Part shown: in pieces, positions 13,001-26,016 of the stretch
Position numbering within the stretch: the stretch's first letter is position 1
Layout: each line of letters begins with the position of its first letter
Notes under the pieces: generated by a model
What the model saw: the letters and a program-made list of their open reading frames with translations, nothing else
The model's database searches: none
Told to the model about the DNA's origin: nothing
Source of the DNA: Linepithema humile
Lineage: Eukaryota > Arthropoda > Insecta > Hymenoptera > Formicidae
Assembly (NCBI RefSeq): GCF_040581485.1
Contig: NC_090131.1
Span: 15,147,501 to 15,211,500, forward strand
Length of the DNA: 64,000 nucleotides
Reading direction: 5' to 3'
Program-made: the position numbers and the translations under genes

Positions 13001-14258
13001 TCCTGATCGGCTGGTAAAATATACAGATTGGCCGTGAACATTTTAAGCTTTTAATCTTTCAAGACAAAGGCAACGAAAAATGTTAGCTGCGACTGCGGCT
13101 TTAACTTTATTCCCTTCTTTTTCTGCTCCCCCTTCTTTACCATCATCGTGAATTAGTGGAAGGAGATAACAAAGAAAGAATTAAGATTCGTACACACCGG
13201 CGCAGAAGAACACATTTACGCCGGTTAATGTATGCACCACGGAAACTTTTTTTAAATCGCCGGCTTAGTACTTTTCTCGCTAATGGTTGCTGAAATTCCC
13301 TGAAAATTTTTTACCGCTGTTCAGGCGATTCATCAAGACAGATAATGGTAGATAAGCATTGAATTCGACTATCAAAATAATTTTGGGAAATTTTCTGCTA
13401 CTTTTTGCAAATAGTGCATATTTATGACTTATTAAGGATTATTTATTTTGTGATACGAATTATATAAAGTATCTTTATGCTTCTGGTAATATTTATTAAG
13501 CTTATATTTAGGTTATATAGGTTATATTGAGTAAAAATAAAGATTTATATAGTGCTAATGTATGAGATATTTATTAATGCACGAGATAAACAAATAAACT
13601 AATCCGGCGAACAATATGGCTTTTTGAAAACAGCACGAAAGATAAAAGAGAAGCCGGTGCGTCGAAGCTATACGAGCAATCTCGATTCAGGCATCGACCG
13701 CTCACACGCTGAGTTATACCACTAGCCATTCAATTACTCACACGACACAGTACGGGCATGTTCGATTACTTCGCTTTTGTACGCACTCGCGATTTCAGCT
13801 TGCGCGCCACGCCAGAGCGGACTAACTCTATCCCGGGGGAGACGTTAATTAACCCGCGCTAGCGGGCTTCAAATAAATTTCGGTTAGAACGTGAGAAGCA
13901 ACAAATCTGAGTCAGGTGGTGTCAACTACGGCAATGCGAGCCACCTCTTACTTGAGTTACTTCAGCGCGGGGGTTTTGTGGCTAGTACAGTATTATGGCG
14001 AGACACCGAGAGCGAGGGAATACGCGACGAAGGGGACTGAGAAAACGACAGAAGATAAGGATCGCGCTAGAGAGAATAAGGGACCTGACGAAGAAGCAGA
14101 GAATATAAGCGGACGGGAGACGAACGAAGGAGAAGAAACAGAGATAGAGAGGGCAGTGAGGGATCCGAAGGGAAAGCTACCAACAGCGTCACTACGTCTC
14201 CCGCGCGTCCTAATTAGAGAAATTTAAATTCATAGCCATCCCACGGTCTTGAACTTAC
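4095..14258. other. Long non-coding stretch after the YGPP gene
   Basis: I see no supported exon here. The first 350 nt are probably 3'UTR of the YGPP gene. Two adjacent minus-strand reading frames at 4709-5110 and 5101-5391 are long for the region but resemble no family I know. GC-richer islands near 5.1-5.6, 9.7-10.4 and 11.6-12.3 kb contain overlapping chance frames on both strands. A 16-base A run lies at 12575-12590. A plus-strand frame at 13934-14227 begins with a hydrophobic stretch but continues as purine-rich low complexity. Confidence 0.55.
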
Positions 14259-14301
14259 CCTCGGCGTACTCCTTCCTCCGCCCGTTTCCCGCCGTCCCCA
14301 T
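14259..14301 (-). CDS. Candidate first coding exon, minus strand (weak)
   Basis: Read on the minus strand, an ATG at 14301 in an AAATGG context opens 43 nt coding MGTAGNGRRKEYAE plus one base of the next codon. It stops at a strong donor, GAGG followed by GTAAGTTC (intron from 14258 leftwards). The product is not recognised and no following exon was found to the left. A short exon of this kind can arise by chance, so it rests only on the start context and the donor. Confidence 0.2.
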
Positions 14302-14630
14302 TTCACTCCCACTCGTTTCTTCATTCTTCTTTCGCCCGGCTTTCGCCGGTACGTCCGAGCGCGGTGCGCATTCCTTAACTTAAGCAATTACGAATCGTCC
14401 CCTCTGGTGACTCGACCGACTTATACCGAAAGATAATGTCATTTTCCATCAACGTTCTTTACCAGACGAACGATCTCCCCAACGCGCGGTCTGATGCCGC
14501 GTTGACGATCCAATAGCGCTTGTCTCTGGAAACTTGGGGACATCTGTACCACTTAACGGCCTATTTAGAACCTTTCTAAAACTTTACGCGTAGTGCACAA
14601 ACTTTTGAAATATATTAAAAGTGTGGACAA

Positions 14631-14645
14631 CTCTCTCTCTCTCTC

Positions 14646-14682
<37 letters not shown>
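14631..14682. repeat. CT-rich microsatellite
   Basis: About 52 nt made almost wholly of CT dinucleotides, interrupted by TTT and CCC. The minus strand reads as an Arg/Glu run in a chance frame; that frame is not a gene. Confidence 0.95.
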
Positions 14683-17600
14683 ATTTGCTCTAATTGTATT
14701 ATTAATGTTTTCTAAAGAACAAAGAATAGGAAATTTACTTTCAAGGGAAGATAATTCTTGAGTGAAAGAGAAATTATGTATATTTACAAGCTTGAAACCG
14801 GAGGACAGATTTACGCTATTCTGATATTTGTTGTTCCCGTGAGAATTAAGGCGAGTGGTAATTCGGACTAATTTGAACTTTGACATTCCAAACTTTTGCG
14901 AGTATACGTGTTTCCTCGCGCGACATCTACATGTAAGGGATGTCACGTTTGTCGTGTCGGTGGATACGATAGACAATGGGAGCTACTAAATGTACGTAAA
15001 TTACCTTCCCCTTACACAGTCGAACGCGCGCATTAGTTGACGAATCCCTCGTATCTTTAGTCAATCTACTGGGGATGAATTAACGACGAGAGGTGGGAGT
15101 CGGGAGAATGAACCGAGTAGTTCAGACCGGAAATTCGTAGGGTAGGCCCTTGGGTGATCTCGAGAGTGGTCACTAATACTCTCTAAGAACGCCCGGTAGC
15201 AGCCGTGGAACGCCGTTCAGCCATCAGCTCCTCCTACGCACTAGCATCGAGCGCATTCCTTCTTGATTAAGCTCCCTTGCAGGAGGCGATTTCCTCGCAT
15301 TTGCAAATCTCACTAATTCTATCGATTGATCGGAGGAGACATGCAATTATTTTCGATCAATAAGAATTTGCTTAGTGATAATAAATGCTCTTTAAACCGA
15401 ACACGCGAACCTCTGCGTACATCGTGACAAATCGATGGATCGTTAATAACTTATGATAATGATGACAATGATTGAAACATAATTATAACAAACTTACGCA
15501 AACCAATAACTGTGATCTGCGTAAGCACTTCAAATAATGCAATATGCATTATTATAATATCGCAAACGCGCTCTTTATTGTACGTGTAATCATTTCATTT
15601 ATGCAACAATTAGAATCTATCTCATTCGACGCGCTAGTACAAAATTTATGTTACTGATGACAGCAAATGGATTTCCGCTGCTCGACATTTGCAGCCTGAG
15701 AGTCCGTCCCTACCGTTAAAATCTTTCAATTTAGTATTCTCTTTTACAGAGTAGTAGGGGTCGTGTCTCTCATGAAAAGTTTGCCTCCGTCTGCGGATAT
15801 ATTTCTGCTCGGGCGTAATTTTTTGCGACCGTGCAAGCTAAAAGCTGTTATAAATCATAGGTTAGCTGGACAGTCATTTATAAGGGAGCCTTTCGAACTC
15901 TCGGAGTTGTCTTGGGCCATAAAAAGCGTCGTAGAAAGATTTCGAGGGAACGAAATAAACGTTAGGAATCTCAAAAATTAGCACGTACATGATGTGTCTG
16001 AAATGCACACTGTGTCCATTATACGGAGTAAATAAACAAGTTGGTAAACGATCTAATCTGAAAATTATTTAGTTACTTCAGCAGGGAAGCTGCTATAATA
16101 TACCAAGGAAAGAGGAAAAGCTAAGTCCGAGCCAAGTAGAAGCTCTGTTATTTACCACTAAAACTTCATGCTTCCTTGCTTTTAACTTTTTACAGAATTC
16201 CGCACAAGCGAGCTGTTTACACGCGTTGATTGCGGATTCATCAAGTTATGAGTGACAAATTGCTTGGCTGCTTCTTCCTTTCTCTCTTCCTCGTTTTTAG
16301 ATTCCAAATAACTAAAAAATTGTATCAGTAATTTGAAAGCCAAAGCAAAATTCTATTTGTTTTTTTGACAGTCAGATCCGTATTTATTTAGGCGAATTAT
16401 TATCAAAATTTCTTCCGTCTTGATATTAAATTGTACAAAAGACGAAGAACAATTGTACTAAATGAGACTCAACTGCTTAAGTAAATCAACGTTGCAAATA
16501 AAGTAGGCCAATAGTTTATTTAATTAGTGCGTTTATCACGATTGCACAGCTTGGTTTATTTTTCTACAGTTTCTTTTTATCAACTGATTAAAAATTTGAA
16601 AAGCGTCGGTATATCAGTCTCTACTTTACTCTCAATGTTAATTTATTTAAAAGAGAAAGAGTTTCTTCCGCCGTAATCGATGTTAGTTGCACAATGTGTT
16701 CTATTTATCTCGTTCGATAAAACTTTCGTAAACGCCGTAACACATAAAGACAGTAAATACCGTGGCAGCCTTCACTGAGACTGCTGAATAATACGTTCCG
16801 TTACCGCTGTGTTGCGAAACAGAGCACCACCAAGAATCCTTCGTCGTGAGACGAATGCGCAACTGCGCGCAGCGTGGTGCACGATAAAACGTGAGACAAC
16901 AACCATTCGGTGGATCTCCCCTCTTTCGCGTTCAGATAAATCTGCACTTCTTTGCGGTGCTACGATGCTCCGTGCACCGTCGTCGCATTATTCCGTTTCC
17001 ATCCGCGAAGATGCCATCAAACGCGCGCGCGCGCGCACGGATGATAGGTACTATGCTTACGAAAGACACTCAAATGGGGCTTCGAAGCACGTTGCACTTC
17101 TGGCAAACTGCGACTACCGCAGGTAACGCCGGTGGTTGGTCTACGGTGCTCAGCCCCGAAGTTTCAAGGGAGCTAGGCAACGTCGTTGGCACCGGTTAAT
17201 TTGCATCCCTTAATGAGTCGCTCACGTAACGCTCTTATCTTTACACCCTACCCCCGCCCGCCTGCCCCCGCGCTCTCGTCAGAGCGATTCTGTTCCCCTA
17301 TCCCCTCCCCCCCCCCCCTCTCCCTGCATCGCTTCTGGCACGAGACATTTCTCTCTCCTAACAGAACGGGCCTTCCTCTCCCCTGCCTCAACTTCTTCTC
17401 TGTTTTCTTGTCATTCGGCCTTGTTATTTCTAAGTTGTACCCCATCTACCTTTCTTGGCTCCTCTTTCCACTTCTTCTGTCTGTGGCCTTTCTCATCCTT
17501 GCGACGTGTCACCCTTCGATCTTGCGAGGGTCGAATCGTTTTACGCCACACTTCGTGAAAGCATACGCCACTAGGTAGAAGCCTAGGCGCCTCCGGTTAT

Positions 17601-20600
17601 TCGGGCGAAAAAAATCCTTCAAGTGGATATCAAATTTCGTAACATGTATTCGCACAATATAATGTTGTCTCGCGTAAGGAAAGTATTAAACTTTTCAAAA
17701 ATATTCTTATTCTTTATACAACACTGATTTCTTTCGCAGAGAAAGTAAATATTGGCGGTGTGGATAACAATTTTGATTATGGCGATGATAAATATCTGCA
17801 AAGATATGACGAAGATACATCGAGAGTCATTTTTGTCCGGTCTTTATTTTATATGTATCTTATTTTGTGATGTACAAGCAACATAAATTTCTGCAATGTA
17901 AGTTGTATTAACTTCGACCTGATTGCATTTAACAGTTATCTAATTACTAACAAGTGTTTCGCCATACATCACCTCCGGGCTTTATTATCGAAATGCCGAT
18001 TGCATTGTTAGAATTCCATAGTGATCAATATCTTACGATTTAGTATTCCTGATCCATTGGGGACAATGTATTGCTTCATATCGACATTGCAACTATGTTA
18101 ATTATTTACGTCTTATGTACATTTAAGTTCGTGCACTATTTAATGATTTTGCTTTAAAAACTCGAATCGTTTAAGGCGTATTTGTATTTTAAATTGTTTG
18201 ATAAAATAAGCGTTTTGAAAAAATAATATTCAAGAAGTGCATAACATGTTCATCTACGAAAATAAAATACAATTTCTCGACAAACATATATTTTTCCAGC
18301 TTTTTCAATATTATCTCGCGTTTTTTGCGATAACAAGAATGCCGCAATTGCAGATCCCGAAAATGTGTCACCTCGATGTGGCGCTCCTGGTGCACGAAGC
18401 ACCCCCGTCGCTTATGTCGCCCTTCCACCCTTTCCGCTCCACTCCTGCTCCGTTATTCTTGGTCGGGTGGCTCGGAAAACGCGACGCGACGCATCTGTTG
18501 CCAAATTATTTTGCCCACGAGTCCGTGAAAAATTTCCCCCGGTGCCATTATTGTTCCGTTGCGCGTGAGAATCTAGTTATTTGCTCATTTCATTGTTCCT
18601 CCTCGCGACCGGTCCGGAAAATACGCTGCTACTTAGTCTCCACGGGGTCGCGGCAAGCACGATTACGATAAATAAAATTTCAACGTTTAACGAAGAATTT
18701 ACGGAGAGAACGTTTCTTGTCGAGGATTGTAAGCCAAACATAAACCGAACGGACGTAAATCGAGAAAATACTCACTTCACTAATAAATAGCAGCTATAAA
18801 AATCAGAATATCTGACATTTTTCGCGTTTGACAATTTAGACCTTAGTTGATAACAAGATTATTACGAATGTCATGTCCGCCTGTAATTTCCATACACAAG
18901 GAACGGAGATGATCGCAACAGCAGCGACGATGTCGTTCCCGCGTCATGCTACCCGGCAGCGCTTATGCCAGTATTACGATAATGTTATGGAAATAGGTCA
19001 TGCACGATGCAAATGGAGAAACTCAATGAGTCTTCCTCAGGTGTTCAGATCCGGTTTCTAGGTGCATCGTGATGGTTTCGCGACGTTATAATGAGGATCG
19101 ATGCCTAGCAGATCGTCGGATATAGCTTACAATTAGACGACTTCTGGAGTCCATTTTCTCCCAGAAACAATCGTCGGAAGTCAATGCAATTGCCGGTGGA
19201 TCGTTAAATCTTACCAAGATTTTGCGCGATTACTCGTTGATCACACGGATTTTATTCGCTGATATCTTTTCAACATTTTATACAAAACGCGCGCACGCGA
19301 GATTATTTTATTTTCTTATTTCTAACATTATCAAAACATTGTAACATTTGTGCAACATTTTTAACAGATCTTTGAATGCGTTCATAAAATAATAATCATT
19401 TTGATTTAGTACATTAATGGCTGAGATAAATTCTATAATGCAAGTTCAAGCACTTACCGCCTATGTTGGATGTATGACGGTGGCGATGCAATTAAGTTTG
19501 CGTTTATAACTTAATTTCGTATCTCGTTGCAGATTAATACGATACATGCTACATTTGAATATCTTAGCACGTCTGCCCGCCTCGTTGATGAATATCGAAG
19601 GATATGTGTTTCTCTCGTTGTCTATCTTGTCTAGTGTGGCAGATTAATTAATACAAAATACATTCTTAATTATATTTTACCGGAAAATGTGTGCATGACA
19701 CATATGACATCAGTTTTATTATAGACATAATTAAAATATAAAATAATTGTAGCGTATGTTCTCTTCGTTATGCAGTATACTGTAATTACTGAATCAATTT
19801 CGGCGTGGCGGGGAATACATTATTAAACTCAAAGCTTTGCATAATAATATACTACATTTTGAACAAATATATTAAGCCATTATTGAGATACATTAGTTTT
19901 TTAATAAATCGTAATATACCTCTCGTAAATTTTTATTATTCTATTATTTAACGGAGCTTACTATTTCATATTGGATCAAACAAATGTTTGTTAGATATTA
20001 TCGAAAAATAGAAAACTTATTTATTTTATAATTAGTTTACTACAAATTTTATTATTTAATTAATTTACTAATTTGAATTATTAAAGTGCTTTTGAAATAC
20101 AAGTAAAATAAATAATTTTGCAATATATACATTATTTACAGCATCCGTGGCGGAGTAAAAGCCGAAAGAAAAATGACAATATTGAAATGGTAGTAACAGA
20201 TAATACCTGGGTAAGCTGCTTATTCTGACACGGAAAGCGTAATAAATTATATCTTGCGTTCATTCAAGCGGCTGATATATAGAGCAAAGGGCAGATAATT
20301 AAATAGAATTATTTAGTGTTATGATAGGATATACCGAGGGGATCAACAAAGGTACCCATACTGAAGTCTGTGTGTGTATTCTAGAAGATGAGAAATAGAA
20401 TTTGAACGTAATCGGGCGTTGAAAGAGTGAGTGAGAAAGACGTACGATGACTATGGAATGAAGAGAGAACACCTCCGGTAATGCGGAAAAGAGAATAAGT
20501 AAGTAAGGGATGTGAGGGGCTACGAAAGTCGTAAAGGGGGTCGACCGCAATGAATAGTTCATTTCTCTTTGAAACTTGGGAGTGCACGGTGATGATTAGC

Positions 20601-22190
20601 GGGGACGACACGGAAATTTGCTAGGTGACCGAGAAGGGCAGGGCGCAAGAGTAATTCGCAAACTGGCCTTGAAAGCCGTGTAAATACCAACGAGTTGTCG
20701 CACGACGAAATGTTCTTAATATTCAGTGCTTAAAGCCTCTCCGAAATTCATTGTAATGTAGGAAATAGTCGCGCAGACATTTAGTATGCCCTCCCCTCTC
20801 CTCCTCTTGAAGAGAATACGACCGCGTAATCGTTCTTGTAAGGTAGTTCCCTCCGCGACGACAAAGAAATAATTATTCGTGTAATTATACTTACTTGTGG
20901 AACGCGGTATTTAGTTTATTTATGTAATGAAAACGAGTGCTGTAAACGCGAATGGAATCTTCATTACGTGCAATTTTTTTGCACATCGTAATGCATTTGT
21001 TGTGACTGCCGTGATTAATTACCACATTATATTGGTATAATTAGTGAGTTATCTAAAAACTGCATTACTGTGATGGTAAAAAGGACCATTCTATGCAAAA
21101 TTTTAATTGTCTCTTGCGAATGCGGCATTCGACTTTTTTGAAGAATATTTTCACACTATGGCATTCATATTACGGCTAGGTATTTTTATATATATAGCGG
21201 TATACGCATAGCGGTACGTTGATAAGGCGCCATTTTTTCGAAATCGTAATGTCGACATGTGGAACACGTGCGATAAATGTCACGTCGTCCGTCTGTCGCT
21301 CTCTTTATCAAGAACCCTATTTTATATCTGCTGCACCGGCAGCACTACTAGTCACAGTAGTATCTTCTACCTTGGTCAGCCAATATCTTGCATATTGGCA
21401 GCTACTGTTCTCAATTTCCTTCGTATATTTCTGCATAATAATTTTAAGAAAACAAAATCAAATAAAAGTATCAGACATATCACTATTTCATATCTTTCGA
21501 GTGAAATTAATCCATAAAGAAGCTTGAGTAGAAATTTTGACAGAATCCAATAAAATTATAGTCGTATTTGACTTTTATTGGATTGAAGTTGTACGCACTA
21601 GCATTCCTAAACAAAATTATCTTCTTATTGCTTTTGATCCTCTTGTGCTCACCTTTTAGTCGTTCTCTACGTTTAACCGGGTGAAGTGCCTTGAAAATAA
21701 TAAAACGCCATATTTCAAGCAAGCTCCTATCGTTGAAGCAGTTATGCAAATTTCAAGAGGGACCTCCTCCACTTGAGATCATAAGAGCGAAGAGCTCTGC
21801 CAGTGACATTTTTAATTATTCAATAAAAACTCGATCACGGCTATAGACTTAAAGTGTTCATTGTTACATTAATTTTTCTTTTAATATTTAATACTTGTTC
21901 TACAAATAATCTATAAATAATAAATAAACTAGAGTCCAAAATTTTTTGAAATTACGAATCTTTCCAAAGATTTTATATCCACGTCGCTGTTATTTCTTAT
22001 TTACTCTGTACACTATTGGAAAAAATATATCTGGTTTATCTCTCTCCAATTTAAATTGCAAACGTTTCATTGTGCAGCACTGTAATACAAAGCACGCTCC
22101 GCAACTCACCGGATGCGGTCTTCGTAATTCATGCTTCTTTATAAATATCAGATGACCACAGAGACCACGCGCTACTGAATCAGATATTAC

Positions 22191-22221
22191 TATATATATA
22201 TATATATCTCTCTCTCTCTCT
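22191..22221. repeat. Compound (TA)n(CT)n microsatellite
   Basis: A TA run at 22191-22207 passes directly into a CT run ending at 22221. Confidence 0.9.
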
Positions 22222-22928
22222 TCTACCGTCTTTGATCTTCTAAAACAAAAATTGTTTCGCACGAAGAAACTCAGTACAAATTTCAGCGTTATTTGATCGT
22301 TTTTAATTAAAAAAGTTTTCTTTAAAAACTAAAATAATTCTCATTATTATAATACTAATTGTACTAAAGATTAGAGATTTGGTGGCAAAATTTTATAGAT
22401 GAATGTATATTTCATGGAAATTAATAAACTTTTTGCGCTTGAAGAAATTAATATTTCGAAAAAAAATTAAAATCTTTCCTGTATAGGATGATGTAGCATG
22501 TGTTTAATAAACGCGGTTTCTTCGGATGCAATATAAAATTCAATAATTCCGCTCTTTATATAGTGAGGTAGGAGCAATAGAATACGAATCTAATAAATCC
22601 GTAATGAGCGCAATCGAAACGGTATCGCGTGACCACATGTTACATTCCTCGCGCCAGAAGCAATTGTGTCCGCAATACCACTTCTCATAGGCACAAATCT
22701 ATGACATATTCCCGACTGCTCCCCAATTTGCCTGCCCCATGATTGTAAATCACAGCAACAAGTTTCTAACTGGTTGTCTAATGCGAATGCCGATATGTAC
22801 ATACATATCTCCAATTCGGAGATTTTGTTGATCAATTTTAATTTGCTTTTCGATGAGGAAAACAATAATTGGTGTTATTGTTTATCGAAAAATAAAAATC
22901 TAGAAAATTTTTAACAAAATTCTTTTTA

Positions 22929-22960
22929 CGCGCCCGCGCACACACACACACGCGCGCACA
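22929..22960. repeat. Alternating CG/CA purine-pyrimidine tract
   Basis: About 30 nt of alternating pyrimidine-purine sequence: CGC repeats, then CACACA, then CGCGCG. Such tracts can adopt Z-DNA; here it is most simply a microsatellite. Confidence 0.8.
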
Positions 22961-25813
22961 TTAATTTTGGATAAAATTAAGAATTAATTTAGAAAGTAAA
23001 TGTTTTCTGTACAATCTTTTTCCTGCATATACAACTCGGCCGACATATCTCAAGAGTGAAATTAGCGATCGACTTGTCATTCGATTAACCGTTTTCTCTG
23101 ATTTCCAACTGTGCCGTACTTTTTCTGGCTTTTCACCCCGCATTGTGGCAATTACCGGCATGCCGGCGAACGGCAGAGTCAGCTAAACAAAAGACCGTTA
23201 AAGCTATCCCCGATATCCGCATCCTCCACTTCCGCTCGATCTCGTTTATTTCGTATCAACCTTTTCCATCAGCTTCATCAAGTGTTTCTTTTGTGCCGCC
23301 TTTCCTTTCTGATCAGAATAAATCGCACAATTTTACGATTGTCTTATCTCTATAATAGTACTATTAAAAAGTCGCTGCAGAGTCCGAATCGATTTTAAAT
23401 AATGTATCACAATCATTATAAAACTTTACTACTTCTAACAATAGTGCTCTTTATACACATTAATTAATAGATAATTAATAAAAATAGTTTGATCTAGTAT
23501 GATTGAAAGTGCATGCGGAATATTTCGTATAATTATAATTACTTTTTAAAATCATCAATGATAAATTCTTTCCGTGCAGAAATCGAGACAAATGAAGCGT
23601 AAATTTTAAAGCAGGGGTCGATTTGGTCGACTCAATCGTAAAAACGAACGCGTGTAGGCATGAAAAGGGGGAGAGTTTAGAATCGAGCACGAAGTGGACT
23701 CGAGGCACTTCAGAGTTAAATGGATCGACCCGTATGAGGCCGTTGCCAAAGTTACGTGAGCGCGCTCACGGTCAAAGCAGGGCTCGCTTATCTCTTTGGT
23801 TATTCAATTATGACAATTTGTTCCGAAGGAGGGTATACGTCCCGCACACCGGCACGCTTTGTACCGGTGCGGCGGCGGAGGCCGTTCCGCGATAAATTGA
23901 GCTCTCAAGAAGGTCTGCGATTGCCGTATATATGTGAATCGGTGTGGAAAAGGTGAATGGGCTTGCAGCAGTTCTGATGGCGCTAGAGAAGAAAGGACGG
24001 CGATGGGTTCGCCTCTCTTCCCCCCTTCTCTCTTTTTTCCCTATAATGTACGCACATACACACGCTTGGCCTCGATATGCAAAATTGCTGAATATGGCCG
24101 TAAAACGCAGGCGGCGTGTATGCCAATATGGTGAGAGTATGGGAGACCGAATTCTCTCTTTCTCTCTTCTCTCTGCACAGTCGAACGACAAAGAATGGAA
24201 ATATTAACGCTAACGTTTCCACGTGTTCCAGATATAGCATTTTTTAAACTTTGTGAGACCGGTTTAGATAAAGATGTCTTTTATTTTATTAGATTGTTTG
24301 TTAAATTATTGTTTTGGTTATCGTAATGATTATAATTAATTCACAGTTAAATGATAAATAAAATAACGTATAAATCGCATAAATCAAACTTGACTTTGCT
24401 ATTGAGAGACTCAAAATTTTTGCACGTTTCAAGAAAATGACGATTTTCCGTTCAACCATTTTCAAACAATCGTTCCTCCGTGTCGATTGAAATGTCTCAT
24501 TTCCTAAAGTGAACCAATTTCCGCGCAGTTCCGAACAATCGGGACTAAGACGTGAACGAGATCGTGATTTGCAAACGATTGAATTCAAATTATGCACATC
24601 TTGATAAAGTGGCAGAACAAATTCGCCTTTCTCGCCTTACTTACTGTTTCTTACAAAGGAGTTTTTTTTCTTCGCTTTTCGGGTTTCGCATTACTTCGGC
24701 ATATTACAAATGCGATACGATTCATAATGAGTTATTCTTTGTTTCTACGAATAATGAAATGGAAATACCTACATGAATTTTTTAACATCACAGAAAGAGC
24801 GATCAAAGTTATATTATAACTATCTTTAACATAGATCCGGTTTCATGAAAAATATTGAATGTATAAGATAGAAATCAATATTAAAAATAAGATTAACTCG
24901 AGATAAACAGGCCGCGCGCGTTCGAGTAAATATATTGATAATGTGCGATTAATTTATGACATTAACTCTTAACATATATAGCTCTTGAGATAACGATATT
25001 TATCATTTTAGCTGCAAACGTCGCATTCATTCTTTATTTTATATCTCTATCTACAGATTTCTGTGTGAATATTTTTATCATAATTTATAGTTTTTGTGTC
25101 ACGATAAGACCGAAACACACAATTCTTATTCAATTTTGCAACGATATTCAGATAGTACCGTCTAAGCCATAACGATCAAATATGATTCTTCCGCTCTCGC
25201 ACCTTTCCACCTTCCGCCTCAATCTCATTTTACGCCATTTCTACAATATCATTTGAAAAAAAAAGATCAATATTGTTCTTTGCGTGATATCTTATTGGTC
25301 TTGTCGAAACGTTTATGAGAAACGATGGCGTTACCAGAAAAAGAAAGATTTTATGTTCGTCTTCGACAGAACGGAAAGTATAGCGATGAAGCGAGAGCGG
25401 AGCCGACGAGACAGAGGTAGAGGTAGAGCTAGCCGTTGTGTGAAAGCGTCAGCACACACGTTTGTATGGTGGGTTGCCCGACAATAGGCATTGTGCACCC
25501 GCCATAACCAGGAACCGAACGCGACAGCACCACGCCGGCATTGTCCGAGTGTCAGCCAGCATCCTTCTCCTCTCTCGCTTCCTCTTACTCCACCCCAACT
25601 CTCTCGTGCTCGATCGTATATTTCGTTTATTTCGTTCTAATCTTCATAAATCCCTCCCTTTCTCATTTACTCAATCATACTTTTACATTTATTCAACTCC
25701 CCTTCTTCTTAGCATTTCAATTATGATTTGCAGCTGCTCAAATGTGAATCGCTATCCGTAATCGTGACGTTTACACTTGAGCCACACTTGAAACATTCCA
25801 CGAAATCGTAGCT

Positions 25814-25902
25814 TTATCGCAATAGTATTACCTGCGCGATTGATAAGGGTATGAACGTCAAGAGAGGGTAGGAGCAATATAGCGATTTAAGTAGGCTGAT
25901 AA
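25814..25902 (+). promoter_or_regulatory. Cluster of GATA-factor-type sites upstream of the peritrophin gene
   Basis: Three GATA motifs lie within 110 nt of the TATA box: TTATC (reverse GATAA) at 25814-25818, TGATAA at 25841-25846 and TGATAA at 25897-25902. WGATAR sites are known to drive midgut expression in insects. With a peritrophin-type product downstream, midgut control is a reasonable inference, not something the sequence proves. Confidence 0.4.
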
Positions 25903-25921
25903 AGAGAATCCATTAATCGGG

Positions 25922-25928
25922 TATATAA
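25922..25928 (+). promoter_or_regulatory. TATA box of the peritrophin-like gene
   Basis: TATATAA stands 32 nt before the A of an initiator-like TCACTT at 25952-25957. That is the expected spacing for a TATA promoter, and places the transcription start near 25954 and 63 nt before the ATG. Confidence 0.75.
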
Positions 25929-25951
25929 GGAGATCTTAGGCAATCGAATGA

Positions 25952-25957
25952 TCACTT
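25952..25957 (+). promoter_or_regulatory. Initiator-like element, probable transcription start near 25954
   Basis: TCACTT fits the arthropod initiator consensus (TCAKTY) and lies at the right distance from the TATA box. Confidence 0.55.
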
Positions 25958-26016
25958 CATGCGATTCGCATAGTGTAAAGTGTCAAGAAAAGACCCAAAT
26001 TTCTTCAAACGACAAT

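Larger units (their letters stand above)
14302..25813. other. Long non-coding stretch
   Basis: No exon here is supported. The region alternates AT-rich DNA with GC-richer islands (about 16.8-17.6, 18.3-18.7 and 23.6-24.2 kb) in which short frames overlap on both strands without family resemblance. It holds several simple repeats, listed separately. Isolated donor-like motifs occur on the minus strand near 19458 and 20895, but no plausible coding sequence leads into them. Confidence 0.5.

Noticed and set aside
14584..14976. A 130-codon minus-strand frame
   Set aside because: It depends on the CT microsatellite for a long Arg/Glu run and lacks other support.
19458..20900. Strong donor-like sites on the minus strand (GTAAGTGC near 19458 and GTAAGTAT near 20895)
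   Set aside because: No coherent coding sequence or acceptor leads into either; such hexamers are frequent in AT-rich DNA.
23623..24240. Dense overlapping frames on both strands
   Set aside because: Several 60-130-codon frames coincide in GC-richer DNA without splice sites or motifs; none favoured.
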